DNA of 64,000 bases from DATARH01 sp963746885 (GTDB lineage Bacteria; Pseudomonadota; Alphaproteobacteria; ATCC43930; CGMCC-115725). The stretch is taken from NCBI GenBank assembly GCA_963746885.1, contig CAVVDM010000003.1, positions 1-64,000 of the forward strand. Direction: 5' to 3'. The notes beneath the pieces were generated by a model, which did not search any database, had not been told where the DNA came from, and saw only the letters and a program-made list of their open reading frames with translations. Made by a program: the position numbers and the translations under genes. Shown here in pieces: positions 55,305-64,000 of the stretch. Position 1 is the stretch's first letter. Each line of letters begins with the position of its first letter.

Positions 55305-58060
55305 GTGAACGCGCCTCCGCAATTGCCCGAGCGCGTGCTGGTGCCGCGTGCCGCAGCGCTGGTGGCCGGCTTCCGCGAGGTCGTGTGGCTGTCGCCCGAC
55401 GGCGAGATCGAGGCATTGTCGGCCGCCGAGGCGCGCCGCCGGCTGGACGGCGAGAGCGCGATGGTGTGCCACGCCCGGGCGGTGGCACGGCGCCTCGACA
55501 TCGCCGGATTCGCTGCGCTCGACCTGCTGGAGTTGTTCGCCTTCGTCCGGCCGGCACAGTTTTGCGTGCCGACGCCGCGCGGGCTGGCCGCCGCGCTCGG
55601 CCTGGCCATGCCGCGCACGATGGCGGAATCGTGCGTCGCGCTGGCCACCGCGGCCCGCGCCCTGTTGCAGCAGCTACAGGCGGAAGGCGACGCGGATACC
55701 GGCGCCCTCGCCGAGCTGGCCGGGCGGGCCGGCTGGAGCTGGGGCCCGGCGGTGCTGGCGGCGTTGCCGGCAGCGGAGCCCGGGGCGCCGCGCCGCGCCG
55801 CCGGGCTGCGGGCATGGCAGCGCCTCACCGAATGGCAGGAGCGGGCGCCCCCGCCGCCGCCCGGCAACACACCAGTGTCGCCCGAGGATGCCCGCCGCCG
55901 GCTCGCCGCGCTGCTCGGCGAGGGCGCCGAGGCGCGGCCGCAGCAGGCCGATTACGCCGCCTCGGTCGCCGCCGCCTTCGCGCCGCGCGAGCGGCCGGAC
56001 ACGCCGCAGGCGGTGCTCGCCGAGGCCGGCACCGGGGTCGGCAAGACGCTCGGCTACATCGCCCCGGCCAGCCTGTGGGCCGAGCAGAACCAGGGCACGG
56101 TGTGGATCTCGACCTACACCCGCAACCTGCAGAGCCAGATTGCCGGCGAGCTCGACCGGCTCTATCCCGACCCGGCGGCGAAGCGCCGCCACGTCGTCGT
56201 GCGCAAGGGCCGCGAGAATTTTCTGTGCCTGCTGAATTACGAGGAGGCGGCACGGGCATCGAGCGGCCGGGCCGCCTCCTCGGTTGCGCCGCTCGTGCTG
56301 ATCGCGCGATGGATCGGCGCCACCGCCTCGGGCGACCTGGTGGGCGGCGACTTCCCGGGCTGGCTCGCCGAGTTGATCGGGCGCGGCCGGGTCGGCGCGC
56401 TGGCCGACCGGCGCGGCGAGTGCATCCACTCCGCCTGCCCGCATTTCCGCACCTGCTTTGTCGAGAAGAACGTGCGCGCGGCCCGGCACGCGCGGCTGGT
56501 CGTCGCCAACCATGCCCTCGTGATGGCGCAGGCGGCGCTGGGCGGGCTCGACGACACCAACGTGCCGACCCGCTATGTGTTCGACGAGGGCCATCACCTG
56601 CTCGACGCCGCCGATGCCGCCTTCTCGGTGCACCTGTCGGGCCAGGAGGGGCGGGAATTGCGGCGCTGGCTGTTAGGCGCCGAGGCCGGCCGCTCGCGGG
56701 CCCGCGGGCTGCAGCGCCGCATCGGCGACCTGGTCGAAGCCGCCGCGGACGGCCGACGACGCGGCCGGCCCGGCCTTGATCGAGGCGCTGGTCGCCGCCC
56801 GCCTCCTGCCCGCCGACGGCTGGCACCAGCGCGTCGCCGAGGAGCGCGGCCTGCCGGGGTTCGAGAGCTTTCTGGCGCTGGTCCGCCGCCAGGTGCTGGC
56901 GCGCGCGGCGAATGGCGACGCCGGCTACGGCATCGAGGCCGAAGCGCGCCCGCCGATCGACGGGTTGATCGAGGCGGCGGGGCGGCTCGCGGTCGGGCTC
57001 GATCGGCTGGCGGCGCGCATTGCGCCGCCTCGCGGCTTCCTTGCGCCGGCCGCTCGAAGACCCTGAGAACCCGCCCGAGCCGGGGCTGCGTCAGCGCCTC
57101 GACGCCGCGGTGCGCGGGCTCGAGCGCCGCGCCGACATGCAGCTCGGCGGCTGGAGCGCGCTGTTGCGCGACCTCGCCGAGCCGCCGCGCGCCGAGACCG
57201 TCGAGTGGCTGGCGCTCGACCGGCTCGACGGCGCCGAGATCGATGTCGCGGTCAACCGCAACTGGATCGATCCCGGCATCCCGTTTGCGCAAGCCGTGGC
57301 GACGCCGGCGCATGGCCTCGTCGTGACCTCGGCGACGCTGACCGACGGCGAAGCCGACCCGGCGCTCGCCTGGAATGCGGCGGAGGCCTCCACCGGGCTG
57401 CGTCACCTGGCTGAGAGCCCGCGCGCCGCGCGCATTGCCTCGCCGTTCGACTATGCGGCGCAGACCCGCATCTTTATCGTCACCGACATCCCGCGCGACG
57501 ATCTCGGGCAGGTCGCCGCCGCGTTCGCGGCGCTGATGAGCGCGGCCAAAGGCGGCGCGCTCGGCCTGTTCACCGCGATCGCCCGGCTGCGCGCCGTGCA
57601 TCAGCGCATCGCCCCGGTGCTCGAAGCGCAGGGGCTGCCGCTGCTGGCCCAGCATGTCGATGCGATGGCGACCGCAACGCTGGTCGACATCTTCCGCGCC
57701 GAGGAGGATTCGTGCCTGTTGGGCACCGACGCGGTGCGCGACGGGGTCGACGTGCCGGGCCGCTCGCTGCGCCTGATCGTGTTCGACCGAGTGCCGTGGC
57801 CGCGCCCGGACATCCTGCACCGCGCGCGAAAGCCGGTGTTCGGCGGCGCGACTTACGACGACCGCATCACCCGGCTGCGGCTGCGCCAGGCTTACGGGCG
57901 GCTGGTGCGCCGGGCCGACGATCGCGGCGTCTTTGCGATGCTCGACCGGGCATTGCCGTCGCGCCTGCTGTCGGCTTTCCCTGAGGGCGTGCCGGTAATG
58001 CGGCTGCCGCTCGTCGAGGCGACCGAGGCGACGGCGCGGTTTCTCGCCGAGCCGGCTTGA
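55305..58060 (+). CDS. DinG/XPD-type ATP-dependent helicase (two frame breaks)
   Basis: Superfamily 2 iron-sulfur helicase of about 918 residues when corrected. The GTG at 55305, with GAAGG upstream, is the first plausible start; the frame is open further left but unconserved. Walker A is AEAGTGVGKTLGYIAPA near 56018, the four-Cys FeS region includes CLLNYEEAA (56228) and CIHSACPHFRTC (56424), the DEAH-type box is VFDEGHHLLDA (56578), and motif VI is LRLRQAYGRLVRRADD (57874). Frame changes near 56757 and 57025 join three frames. Role: DNA or RNA repair helicase; no CRISPR or phage association here. Confidence 0.85.
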
Positions 58061-58115
58061 CAGAGCCGGCCGGGTTTTGGTCTGTGCAACAGGCACGGTA
58101 GCGAAAGGAGCGGAG

Positions 58116-58520
58116 ATGCTCGATCCCCGTAGCGCGCTGATCTACACGATGGTGATCGTCTCGGCCGCCGACCGTGACATGACCGACTCCGAACTGGAGA
58201 TCATCGGCGGCCTGGTCGGGCATCTGCCGGTGTTTCGCGATTTCGACCGGGAGGGGCTGTCGGACGTGCTCGAAGCATGCACCCGGCTGCTCAACCGCGA
58301 GAACGGGCTCGAAGAGGCGTTCGCCGCGATCAAGGCGGCGTTGCCGACCAATCTGCGGGAGACTGCCTATGCGCTCGCCTGCGATGTCGCGGCAGCCGAC
58401 GGCGAGGCCAGCCAGGAAGAGTTGCGGGTGCTGGAAATGATGCGCCACCGCCTCAATGTCGACCGGCTCACCGCCGCGGCGATCGAACGCGGCGCCCGGG
58501 CGCATTTCCAGCGGCTGTGA
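58116..58520 (+). CDS. TerB-family protein
   Basis: A 134-residue all-helical protein. AAAGGAG precedes the ATG at 58116. VIVSAADRDMTDSELEIIGGLV and ALACDVAAADGEASQEELRVL are the repeated Asp-rich metal-binding halves of the TerB fold. Related to tellurite-resistance and stress proteins; no other ter genes are near. Starts 55 bases after the helicase. Confidence 0.8.
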   Translation: MLDPRSALIYTMVIVSAADRDMTDSELEIIGGLVGHLPVFRDFDREGLSDVLEACTRLLNRENGLEEAFAAIKAALPTNLRETAYALACDVAAADGEASQEELRVLEMMRHRLNVDRLTAAAIERGARAHFQRL

Positions 58521-58544
58521 CGCCGGACGGATCGGGAGGGGCCA

Positions 58545-59078
58545 ATGGCCGCCAAGGCCGGTAACGAAGCAACCCTCGAACAGCGCATGCGCCTGATCGA
58601 GGATCGGCTGGAGCTCTATAATCTGATCGCCAGCCACCCGCCGAGCGCGGATACCGGCGCCAGCGACTACACCCAATCGGTGTGGACCGAGGACGGCGTG
58701 TTTGATCGCGGTGCGCAGTTTCCGGCGCCGACCGGGAACGCGGCGATCGCCGCCACCTCGTCAAGCCCCGAGCATCGCCGCGCAATCGAGCAGGGCATCG
58801 CCCATTTTGCCGGGCTTCCCTACATCCGCGTCACCGGCGACACGGCCTTTGCGATCTCCTACATCCAGATCCTCGTACCCGACCATGTCGGCCCCACCTT
58901 CGAGGTGCCGAACCACGGCGCGTCGCGCGGCTTTCACGTCCACCGCGTCGCGGCCAACCGCTGGGATTTCGTGCGCACCGCCGAGGGCTGGCGCATCAAG
59001 CGCCGCCGGCTGCGCTCGCTCGACGGCTCGGAGGAAGCGCGGGAGATCCTGAGCGGGACATTCGAGCCGGATGCGTAG
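58545..59078 (+). CDS. SnoaL-like/NTF2-fold protein
   Basis: A 177-residue cone-shaped alpha+beta protein: EDRLELYNLIASHPPSADTG at the start (helix plus Asp), YTQSVWTEDGVFDRG, then HFAGLPYIRVTGDTAFAISYIQI and VAANRWDFVRTAEGWRIKRRRLRSLDG (in part). The pattern matches SnoaL-like dehydratase/hydroxylase relatives. Lies 24 bases after the TerB gene. Substrate unknown. Confidence 0.75.
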   Translation: MAAKAGNEATLEQRMRLIEDRLELYNLIASHPPSADTGASDYTQSVWTEDGVFDRGAQFPAPTGNAAIAATSSSPEHRRAIEQGIAHFAGLPYIRVTGDTAFAISYIQILVPDHVGPTFEVPNHGASRGFHVHRVAANRWDFVRTAEGWRIKRRRLRSLDGSEEAREILSGTFEPDA

Positions 59079-59120
59079 ACCTTGTGGGCCGCCGGCTAAA
59101 CCCTGCGCCCGCCCGCGGCG

Positions 59121-59381
59121 TCACTCGCCGCTATCGATGTGCTTGAGCGCGAGCGTCAGCACCGCTCGCTTGTCGGCATCGGAAAACTGCAGCGCTTCCT
59201 GCTCGATCTGAGCCGCCAGCTCGTTGCGCAGAACGCGCCGGGCGAGTGCCGGAAGATGGCGGCAATCGCCGTCGAACTCGGCGAGAATTTCCCGCAGCTT
59301 TGATTTCCACGCCCCGTCCGGCCGCGATTCCCGCGCCAGCCGGAGGAGACGACCGTGATAGTGCCCGTACAGCCCGCTCAT
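59121..59381 (-). CDS. Hypothetical protein, 86 residues
   Basis: A small helical, charged protein (MSGLYGHYHGRLLRLARESR, then CRHLPALARRVLRNELAAQIEQEA). No signal or membrane helix. Codon use is like that of its neighbours. No family recognised. Convergent with the SnoaL-like gene. Confidence 0.45.
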   Translation of the reverse strand: MSGLYGHYHGRLLRLARESRPDGAWKSKLREILAEFDGDCRHLPALARRVLRNELAAQIEQEALQFSDADKRAVLTLALKHIDSGE

Positions 59382-59449
59382 GGCTCCGGTCTCTGGTTTT
59401 CCGCGGCGACCCGCCCGCCCGCAATCTCGTCAAGATGGCAACGGGTATG

Positions 59450-59484
59450 CATCGAAGATGACCGCTCGACACCCATCTTCGATG
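59450..59484. repeat. Inverted repeat in the gap before hyfB
   Basis: CATCGAAGATG (59450-59460) and CATCTTCGATG (59474-59484) are perfect 11-bp reverse complements with a 13-base loop. It lies in the 373-base gap 59382-59754, which holds no gene I can support. No U-run follows on either strand, so an operator or RNA hairpin is more likely than a terminator. Confidence 0.5.
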
Positions 59485-59714
59485 GACCATACGTCATATG
59501 TCAAGATCGAATGGGCAAATCTTGTTTATCACCGTTGACCACCCGGTCCGGATACGGTAACCCTGCTTGCATTCAGACCATATGTTGCCATGGGCGCGGC
59601 GCCCTTGTTTGTGCCCCGGAGTACTGCCAAGCGATGGGACCTCGATCCTCCTGGTTCTGCTTCGACAAACCCATTGATATCTGGCAGCGGTCCGCGTAAT
59701 CGCATTGCGTGGAT

Positions 59715-59720
59715 TATAAT
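59715..59720 (+). promoter_or_regulatory. -10 box before hyfB
   Basis: A consensus TATAAT at 59715-59720, 35 bases before the GTG start of hyfB, in an AT-rich patch. No convincing -35 box at 16-18 bases spacing; an activator-dependent promoter would fit. Confidence 0.45.
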
Positions 59721-59754
59721 AATTCATGGATTGCCATAACGCGCCGGAGCCATT

Positions 59755-61743
59755 GTGAACGCGCTTTTGCTTTCGCTCGTGCTGTTATGGCTGGGCGGCG
59801 GGCTGGCGGCGGGACTGCGATCACGTCCGGGTCTTGGGCAACGCGTCGGACAGGCGGGGGCGATTGGCGGCTCGGTTGTCGGGCTTGCGGCGGCGATCGG
59901 CGTCCTCGTCACCGGTAGACCCGAAACCTTGACGGCGGGCTGGGCGATGCCCGGCGGCGGACTGCACCTCGAAATCGACGCGCTGTCGGCGTTTTTCCTG
60001 CTGCCGGTGTTCGGCCTCTCAGCCCTCACCGGGCTTTACGGCCGCGCCTATCTGGCGGGCCGAGACGGCGGGCCGGCCGCGGCGGCGACCTGGTTTCACC
60101 TGAACATGCTGACGGCGGCGATGGCGCTGGTCGTCGTCGCCCGCGACGGCCTCCTGTTTCTGCTGGCCTGGGAGGTCATGGCGCTCGCCCCGTTCTTTCT
60201 CGTCATCTTCGACGACCGCCGGGAAAGCGTGCGCCTTGCGGCGTGGATTTATCTCGCTGCGACGCATCTCGGGACGGCCTTCCTGCTGGTGCTGTTCGTG
60301 CTGCTCGGCTCACGTGCCGGAACGTCGGATTTTTCCGGTTACGCGGGCGTGCTGCACGGTCACCCGGGATTGTCGTCGGCGATCTTCGTGCTGGCGCTGA
60401 TCGGCTTCGGGTCCAAGGCCGGCATCGTGCCGGCGCATGTCTGGCTGCCCGAGGCGCATCCGGTCGCCCCGAGCCACGCTTCGGCGCTGATGTCGGGGGC
60501 GATGATCAAGGTCGGCATCTACGGCCTCGTCCGCATCCTCACAATGATGAACACGCCGCCGGCGTGGTGGGGCTGGGTGTTGATCGCCGCCGGCGCATCG
60601 AGCGGCGTGCTGGGAGTGCTGTTCGCGTTGGCGCAGCACGATCTGAAGCGCCTGCTCGCCTATCACAGCGTCGAGAATATCGGGATTATCCTGATCGGCA
60701 TCGGCGTCGGGGTGCTCGGGCTGGCCGAGGGGATGACGACGCTCGCGGTCATCGGGTTTGCCGCCGGCCTGTTGCACGTACTCAATCACTCGATCTTCAA
60801 GGGGCTGCTATTTCTCGGCGCTGGCGCGGTGCAGCACGCCGCGCACACGCTCGAACTCGAGGAACTCGGCGGCCTGTTCAAACGGATGAAGTGGACCGGG
60901 ACATATTTCCTGATCGGCGCCGCGGCGATCGTCGGGCTGCCGCCGCTCAATGGCTTCGTCAGCGAGTTCCTGCTGTTCTATGCCGGGTTTGTCGGCGTCA
61001 CCGGGCCGAGCGCGGCGGTGGCCGCCGGCGGGCTGATCGCGCTGGTCGCGATGGGGCTGATCAGCGGCCTGGCCGCGGCGTGTTTCGCCAAGGCGTTCGG
61101 CGTCGTGTTTCTCGGCAGCGCGCGCAGCCACGAGGCGGAGGCGGCGCATGAGGCGCCGCGGCCGATGCTGGCTGCGATGGCGGTTTTGGCGCTGCTGTGC
61201 GTCGCGATCGGCGCCGCCGCGCCGTTCGTCGTGCGGTCATTGGCCGGGGTGGTGACGGCGGCGAGCGGGCTCGCAGCCTCCGATGTTGCGGCCTCGCTGG
61301 CGCCGGCGGCCGGTGCCCTGACCGACGCGGTCGCGATCTTTGCCGGCTTGGCGGTCGCGGCCGGGCTGATGTGGGCGGCGCGGGCGCGGCGCCTCGCCAT
61401 CGCCGGCCTTCGCCGCGGCCCGGTGTGGGGCTGCGGGTTCCAGCACCCGACCGCGCGCATGCAGTACACAGCATCGTCGTTCGCCCAGCCGCTGACGACG
61501 CAGTTTCGCATGTTCATCGGCAGCCGCGAGACACTGGTCGCGCCTGAGGGCTATTTCCCCGCCGCCGCGTCCTATGCCAGCGACAGCGGCGACCCGGTAT
61601 TGCGGCTGCTGTTTGCGCCGGGCTTTCGCTGGTTCAGCCGGGTCGTAGCCCGCATCAACATCCTCCAGCACGGACATATCCATGTCTACGTGCTGTACCT
61701 AGCGGTGACCCTGGTCGCGCTGCTGGTCTGGGGCAACCTCTAG
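59755..61743 (+). CDS. hyfB: Hydrogenase-4 subunit B (NuoL/MrpD-like antiporter-type)
   Basis: A 662-residue multi-spanning membrane protein of the proton-pumping complex I/group 4 hydrogenase family. GTG start at 59755 with GGAG upstream. Hallmarks: LLFLLAWEVMALAPFFLVIF (Glu in helix 5), GFGSKAGIVPAHVWLPEAHPVAPSHASALMSG (in part; Lys and His channel residues), HDLKRLLAYHSVENIGIIL and NHSIFKGLLFLGAGAV. The C terminus with WGCGFQHPTARMQYTASSFAQPL is specific to HyfB/HycC. First gene of the operon. Confidence 0.9.
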   Translation: MNALLLSLVLLWLGGGLAAGLRSRPGLGQRVGQAGAIGGSVVGLAAAIGVLVTGRPETLTAGWAMPGGGLHLEIDALSAFFLLPVFGLSALTGLYGRAYLAGRDGGPAAAATWFHLNMLTAAMALVVVARDGLLFLLAWEVMALAPFFLVIFDDRRESVRLAAWIYLAATHLGTAFLLVLFVLLGSRAGTSDFSGYAGVLHGHPGLSSAIFVLALIGFGSKAGIVPAHVWLPEAHPVAPSHASALMSGAMIKVGIYGLVRILTMMNTPPAWWGWVLIAAGASSGVLGVLFALAQHDLKRLLAYHSVENIGIILIGIGVGVLGLAEGMTTLAVIGFAAGLLHVLNHSIFKGLLFLGAGAVQHAAHTLELEELGGLFKRMKWTGTYFLIGAAAIVGLPPLNGFVSEFLLFYAGFVGVTGPSAAVAAGGLIALVAMGLISGLAAACFAKAFGVVFLGSARSHEAEAAHEAPRPMLAAMAVLALLCVAIGAAAPFVVRSLAGVVTAASGLAASDVAASLAPAAGALTDAVAIFAGLAVAAGLMWAARARRLAIAGLRRGPVWGCGFQHPTARMQYTASSFAQPLTTQFRMFIGSRETLVAPEGYFPAAASYASDSGDPVLRLLFAPGFRWFSRVVARINILQHGHIHVYVLYLAVTLVALLVWGNL

Positions 61744-61745
61744 CC

Positions 61746-62651
61746 ATGCATCTCTTTGTATCGCCGCTCTGCGCGCTGCTGCTGGCCCCGCTGCTGTTGG
61801 GGCTGGTCAACCGCATCAAGGCCGTCGTCGCCGGGCGGCGCGGCCCGCCGCTGCTGCAGCCCTATCGCGACGTCGCCAAAATGCTGCGCCGCGGCGCGGT
61901 CTATGGCGCTGTGACGAGCCCGCTGTTCCGGCTCGGGCCGGTGGTCAACCTGGCCGCTCTCGCCGCCGCCCTCATCGTGTTGCCGTTCGCCGGCTTCGCC
62001 GCGCCGGTCAGCTTTGCCGGCGATCTGATCGTCCTCGCCGGGCTGTTCGCGCTCGGCCGCTTCGCGACGGTCTTGGCGGCGCTCGACACCGGGTCGAGCT
62101 TCGAGGGCATGGGAGCGAGCCGCGAGGTGCATTTCGCCGCCCTGGCCGAGCCGGCCCTGCTGCTGGCGCTGGCGACGTTGGCGCGGGTCACCAGCGCCCT
62201 CTCGCTGACCCCGATCTACGCGGCGATCACGCTCCCCACCTGGGCCCATGCTTTGCCGACGCTGGCGCTCGTGGCGCTGACCTTTCTGGTGCTCGAACTC
62301 GTCGAGAACAGCCGGATCCCGGTCGACGACCCGACGACGCACCTGGAGCTGACGATGATCCACGAGGTCATGGTGCTCGACCACAGCGGCCCGGACCTTG
62401 CCATGATCCAGTACGGCGCGGCGCTGAAGCTGTGGATTCTGGGTGCATTGTTTGTCGGCCTCGTCGTACCGATGCACGATGGCCGGCCGTGGCTCGACGG
62501 CGCGGCGGCGCTCGCCGGCATGGCCGGGCTGGCGGTCGTCATCGGCATGACCGAGTCGGCGATGGCGCGCTACCGCCTCGAGCATGTGCCGCAATTCATC
62601 GTCGGGGCGGCGACGCTCTCGGCGGTCGGCTTCATCCTCTATCTGTTCTGA
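61746..62651 (+). CDS. hyfC: Hydrogenase-4 subunit C (NuoH-like)
   Basis: A 301-residue membrane protein of the complex I subunit 1 family, which links the hydrophilic arm to the pumps. Key parts: GRRGPPLLQPYRDVAKMLRRGAV in the first loop, GSSFEGMGASREVHFAALAEPALL, and ENSRIPVDDPTTHLELTMIHE (in part) with the conserved acidic loop. ATG two bases after the hyfB stop. Confidence 0.92.
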   Translation: MHLFVSPLCALLLAPLLLGLVNRIKAVVAGRRGPPLLQPYRDVAKMLRRGAVYGAVTSPLFRLGPVVNLAALAAALIVLPFAGFAAPVSFAGDLIVLAGLFALGRFATVLAALDTGSSFEGMGASREVHFAALAEPALLLALATLARVTSALSLTPIYAAITLPTWAHALPTLALVALTFLVLELVENSRIPVDDPTTHLELTMIHEVMVLDHSGPDLAMIQYGAALKLWILGALFVGLVVPMHDGRPWLDGAAALAGMAGLAVVIGMTESAMARYRLEHVPQFIVGAATLSAVGFILYLF

Positions 62652-62656
62652 GCATC

Positions 62657-63301
62657 ATGCCCGCCCTGATCGAAGCGATTCACGCGATCGGCCTGGTCAG
62701 CTGTTTCGCGCTGCTGGGGACCAGCCGGATCGGCGCCTGCATCCGCTGGCTGTCGTTGCAGGGCATCGTATTCGGGCTGGTGCCGCTGTTCGCGCATGGC
62801 GACGGGCTCGGTCTGCGCGTGGTGTTGCTGGCCGGCGGCAACATCGCGCTGAAGGGGGTGATCTTCCCGCTGCTCCTGCTCAGGCTGCGGGCGCGCGCCA
62901 ATTACCATCGCGAGGTCGAGCCGTTCATCGGGTTTGTCGCCTCGATCCTGTTCGGGGTCGTCGCGCTGGCGGCGTCGCTGTGGCTGGCGCTGGCGCTGCA
63001 GCCGGCCTTGCGCCACGCGCCCTTTCTGATGCTCGACGCCGCGATCTTCCTCGTCGCCATCGGGCTTTTCATCATCATCAGCCGGCGCAAGGCATTGATG
63101 CAGGTGATCGGCTATCTCGTTCTCGAAAACGGCATCTTCGTTTTTGGCGTGATCACGGTGGTCGAGACCCCGCTATTGGTCGAGCTCGGTGTTCTGCTCG
63201 ATGCGTTTGTCGCGATCTTTGTGATGGGGATCGCGATATTTCACATCAACCGCGAGTTCGGGTCGATCGACATCGATCAGCTCACCGCGCTGCGCGGCTG
63301 A
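62657..63301 (+). CDS. hyfE: Hydrogenase-4 subunit E
   Basis: A 214-residue membrane protein with about seven helices, related to NuoK plus extra helices. YLVLENGIFVFGV with a membrane Glu near residue 155 is the NuoK/HyfE signature; LGVLLDAFVAIFVMGIAIFHINREFGS follows. ATG 62657 lies five bases after the hyfC stop, so the start is set by operon spacing. A longer open frame to 62432 is a shadow of hyfC. Confidence 0.88.
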   Translation: MPALIEAIHAIGLVSCFALLGTSRIGACIRWLSLQGIVFGLVPLFAHGDGLGLRVVLLAGGNIALKGVIFPLLLLRLRARANYHREVEPFIGFVASILFGVVALAASLWLALALQPALRHAPFLMLDAAIFLVAIGLFIIISRRKALMQVIGYLVLENGIFVFGVITVVETPLLVELGVLLDAFVAIFVMGIAIFHINREFGSIDIDQLTALRG

Positions 63302-63305
63302 CGCG

Positions 63306-64000
63306 ATGTTGGCCGGCCCTTCGATCGTCGCGATGCTCGTGGTGGCGGTGGCCGGGGCCTTGGCCTGCCTCGTGTTGCCCCGGCCGCGCCAGGTCCTGGT
63401 GATGACCGTTGCGGTTTCGGCGGTCGAGCTGGCGCTGGCGGCCAATGTCTGGGCCGGCGTCAACGCCGCCGGCTTTGTGACGGCGGCTGGCGAATGGTTC
63501 TATGTCGACGCCTTTTCGGCCTTTCACCTGATCGTTCTGGTTCTCGTGTTTCTGCTCAGCTCGCTGTTCGCGGGAGTGTATTTCCCGAGTGAGGCCGAGG
63601 AACATGCCTTCTCGGCGGCGGTCGCGCGCCGCTTCGGGGGGCTGTGGCTCGGATCCTTGTCGGCGATGATGCTGGTGCTGGTGTCGAACAATCTCGGCAT
63701 CATGTGGGTCGGCATGGAGGCGACGACGCTGCTCAGCGCCTTCCTGATCTCGCTGCACCCGAGCCGCCTGTCGCTCGAAGCGATGTGGAAATACCTGCTG
63801 ATCTGCTCGGTCGGGATCGCCTTCGCGTTCATCGGGACGATCTTTGCCGCCGCCTCGCTGCAGAGCGGCGGCGGCATCGAGGCCGATGCGCTGTTCTGGA
63901 CCCGGCTCGCTTCGCCCGACGTGCATCTCGACCCGACGCTGATGAAGTTCGCCTTCATCTTCATCCTGGTCGGCTACGGCACGAAAACCGGCCTCGCACC
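63306..64000 (+). CDS. hyfF: Hydrogenase-4 subunit F (NuoN/NuoL-like), partial
   Basis: The first 231 residues of an antiporter-type membrane subunit; the gene runs off the right edge. ATG 63306 is four bases after the hyfE stop. Signs: FYVDAFSAFHLIVLVLVFLLSS, NNLGIMWVGMEATTLLSAFLI (membrane Glu), WKYLLICSVGIAFAFIGT and FILVGYGTKTGLA at the edge. Order B-C-E-F matches hyf operons in which hyfG and hyfI, the NiFe and FeS subunits, follow. Confidence 0.88.
   Translation, partial: MLAGPSIVAMLVVAVAGALACLVLPRPRQVLVMTVAVSAVELALAANVWAGVNAAGFVTAAGEWFYVDAFSAFHLIVLVLVFLLSSLFAGVYFPSEAEEHAFSAAVARRFGGLWLGSLSAMMLVLVSNNLGIMWVGMEATTLLSAFLISLHPSRLSLEAMWKYLLICSVGIAFAFIGTIFAAASLQSGGGIEADALFWTRLASPDVHLDPTLMKFAFIFILVGYGTKTGLA

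Noticed and set aside
55055..56779. A 574-codon plus-strand frame overlapping the helicase
   Set aside because: Shadow frame of the helicase gene in high-GC DNA; composition is Arg/Gly/Ala only and no motif is seen.
59690..59755. Sigma-54 promoter for hyfB
   Set aside because: No TGGCAC-N5-TTGC pattern is present; the nearest TGGCAG lacks the second element.

Overview
The window is GC-rich DNA. From about 6.4 kb to 64 kb it reads as one alphaproteobacterial chromosome: a Usg-family protein, a tandem cold-shock protein, CtaA, an ScpA-type methylmalonyl-CoA mutase, and a formate dehydrogenase locus of the type seen in Rhizobiales and Rhodospirillales. The leftmost 6.3 kb is different. It is a Firmicutes-style carbohydrate-uptake operon (two MalF/MalG-type permeases, a solute-binding protein, a YesM-type kinase and a YesN/AraC-type regulator) with a reading-frame break every few hundred bases. 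The join lies at about 6.27-6.39 kb, exactly where the 3' end of cas3 is missing, so a chimeric contig or a recombination junction is likely.

Layout. 0-6.3 kb: broken sugar operon. 6.4-15.4 kb: type I-G (formerly I-U) CRISPR-Cas locus, with csb1-csb2-cas3 on the minus strand, a cas4-cas1 fusion and cas2 on the plus strand, a leader, and a 22-repeat array. 15.4-18.8 kb: restriction-modification pair, a frame-broken coiled-coil protein, a replication-type helix-turn-helix protein and a 59-residue ribbon-helix-helix protein, full of palindromes and ending at a tRNA-Gln(CTG) gene. This looks like a small mobile or defence island. 19.1-24.8 kb: metallo-hydrolase, carbamoyltransferase, small secreted Tyr/Pro-rich protein, HD-domain protein and glnS. 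24.8-32.4 kb: a catabolic cluster with an acyl-CoA ligase, an orphan sugar-type permease, a CaiB-type CoA-transferase, an Asp/Glu-racemase-family enzyme, an ACMSD-type amidohydrolase and an LLM flavin monooxygenase, plus an EcsC-family protein. 32.5-41.4 kb: an unknown protein with an internal duplication behind an FNR-like box, a cold-shock protein, scpA, ctaA, usg, a DegP-like protease and dnaJ-cbpM.

41.5-53.1 kb is a formate dehydrogenase locus: torD, a Tat-signal small protein, fdhA, fdhB, fdhC (cytochrome b), a PepSY-like secreted protein, a 46-residue membrane peptide, DUF3305/DUF3306, a large polyferredoxin, a DUF6352-type protein and a biotin/lipoate-ligase-like protein. 53.2-59.4 kb holds an isocitrate-lyase-family enzyme, a hydrolase, a DUF952 protein, a DinG/XPD-type helicase, TerB, a SnoaL-like protein and a small hypothetical. 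From 59.75 kb to the right edge runs hyfB-hyfC-hyfE-hyfF, the membrane arm of a group 4 hydrogenase or formate-hydrogenlyase-like complex. The window ends inside hyfF.

Single-base frame breaks interrupt genes that should be intact (glnS, scpA, cas4-cas1, the helicase). Most of them are therefore best read as residual sequencing indels, not as real pseudogenes. The density is far higher in the first 6.3 kb.
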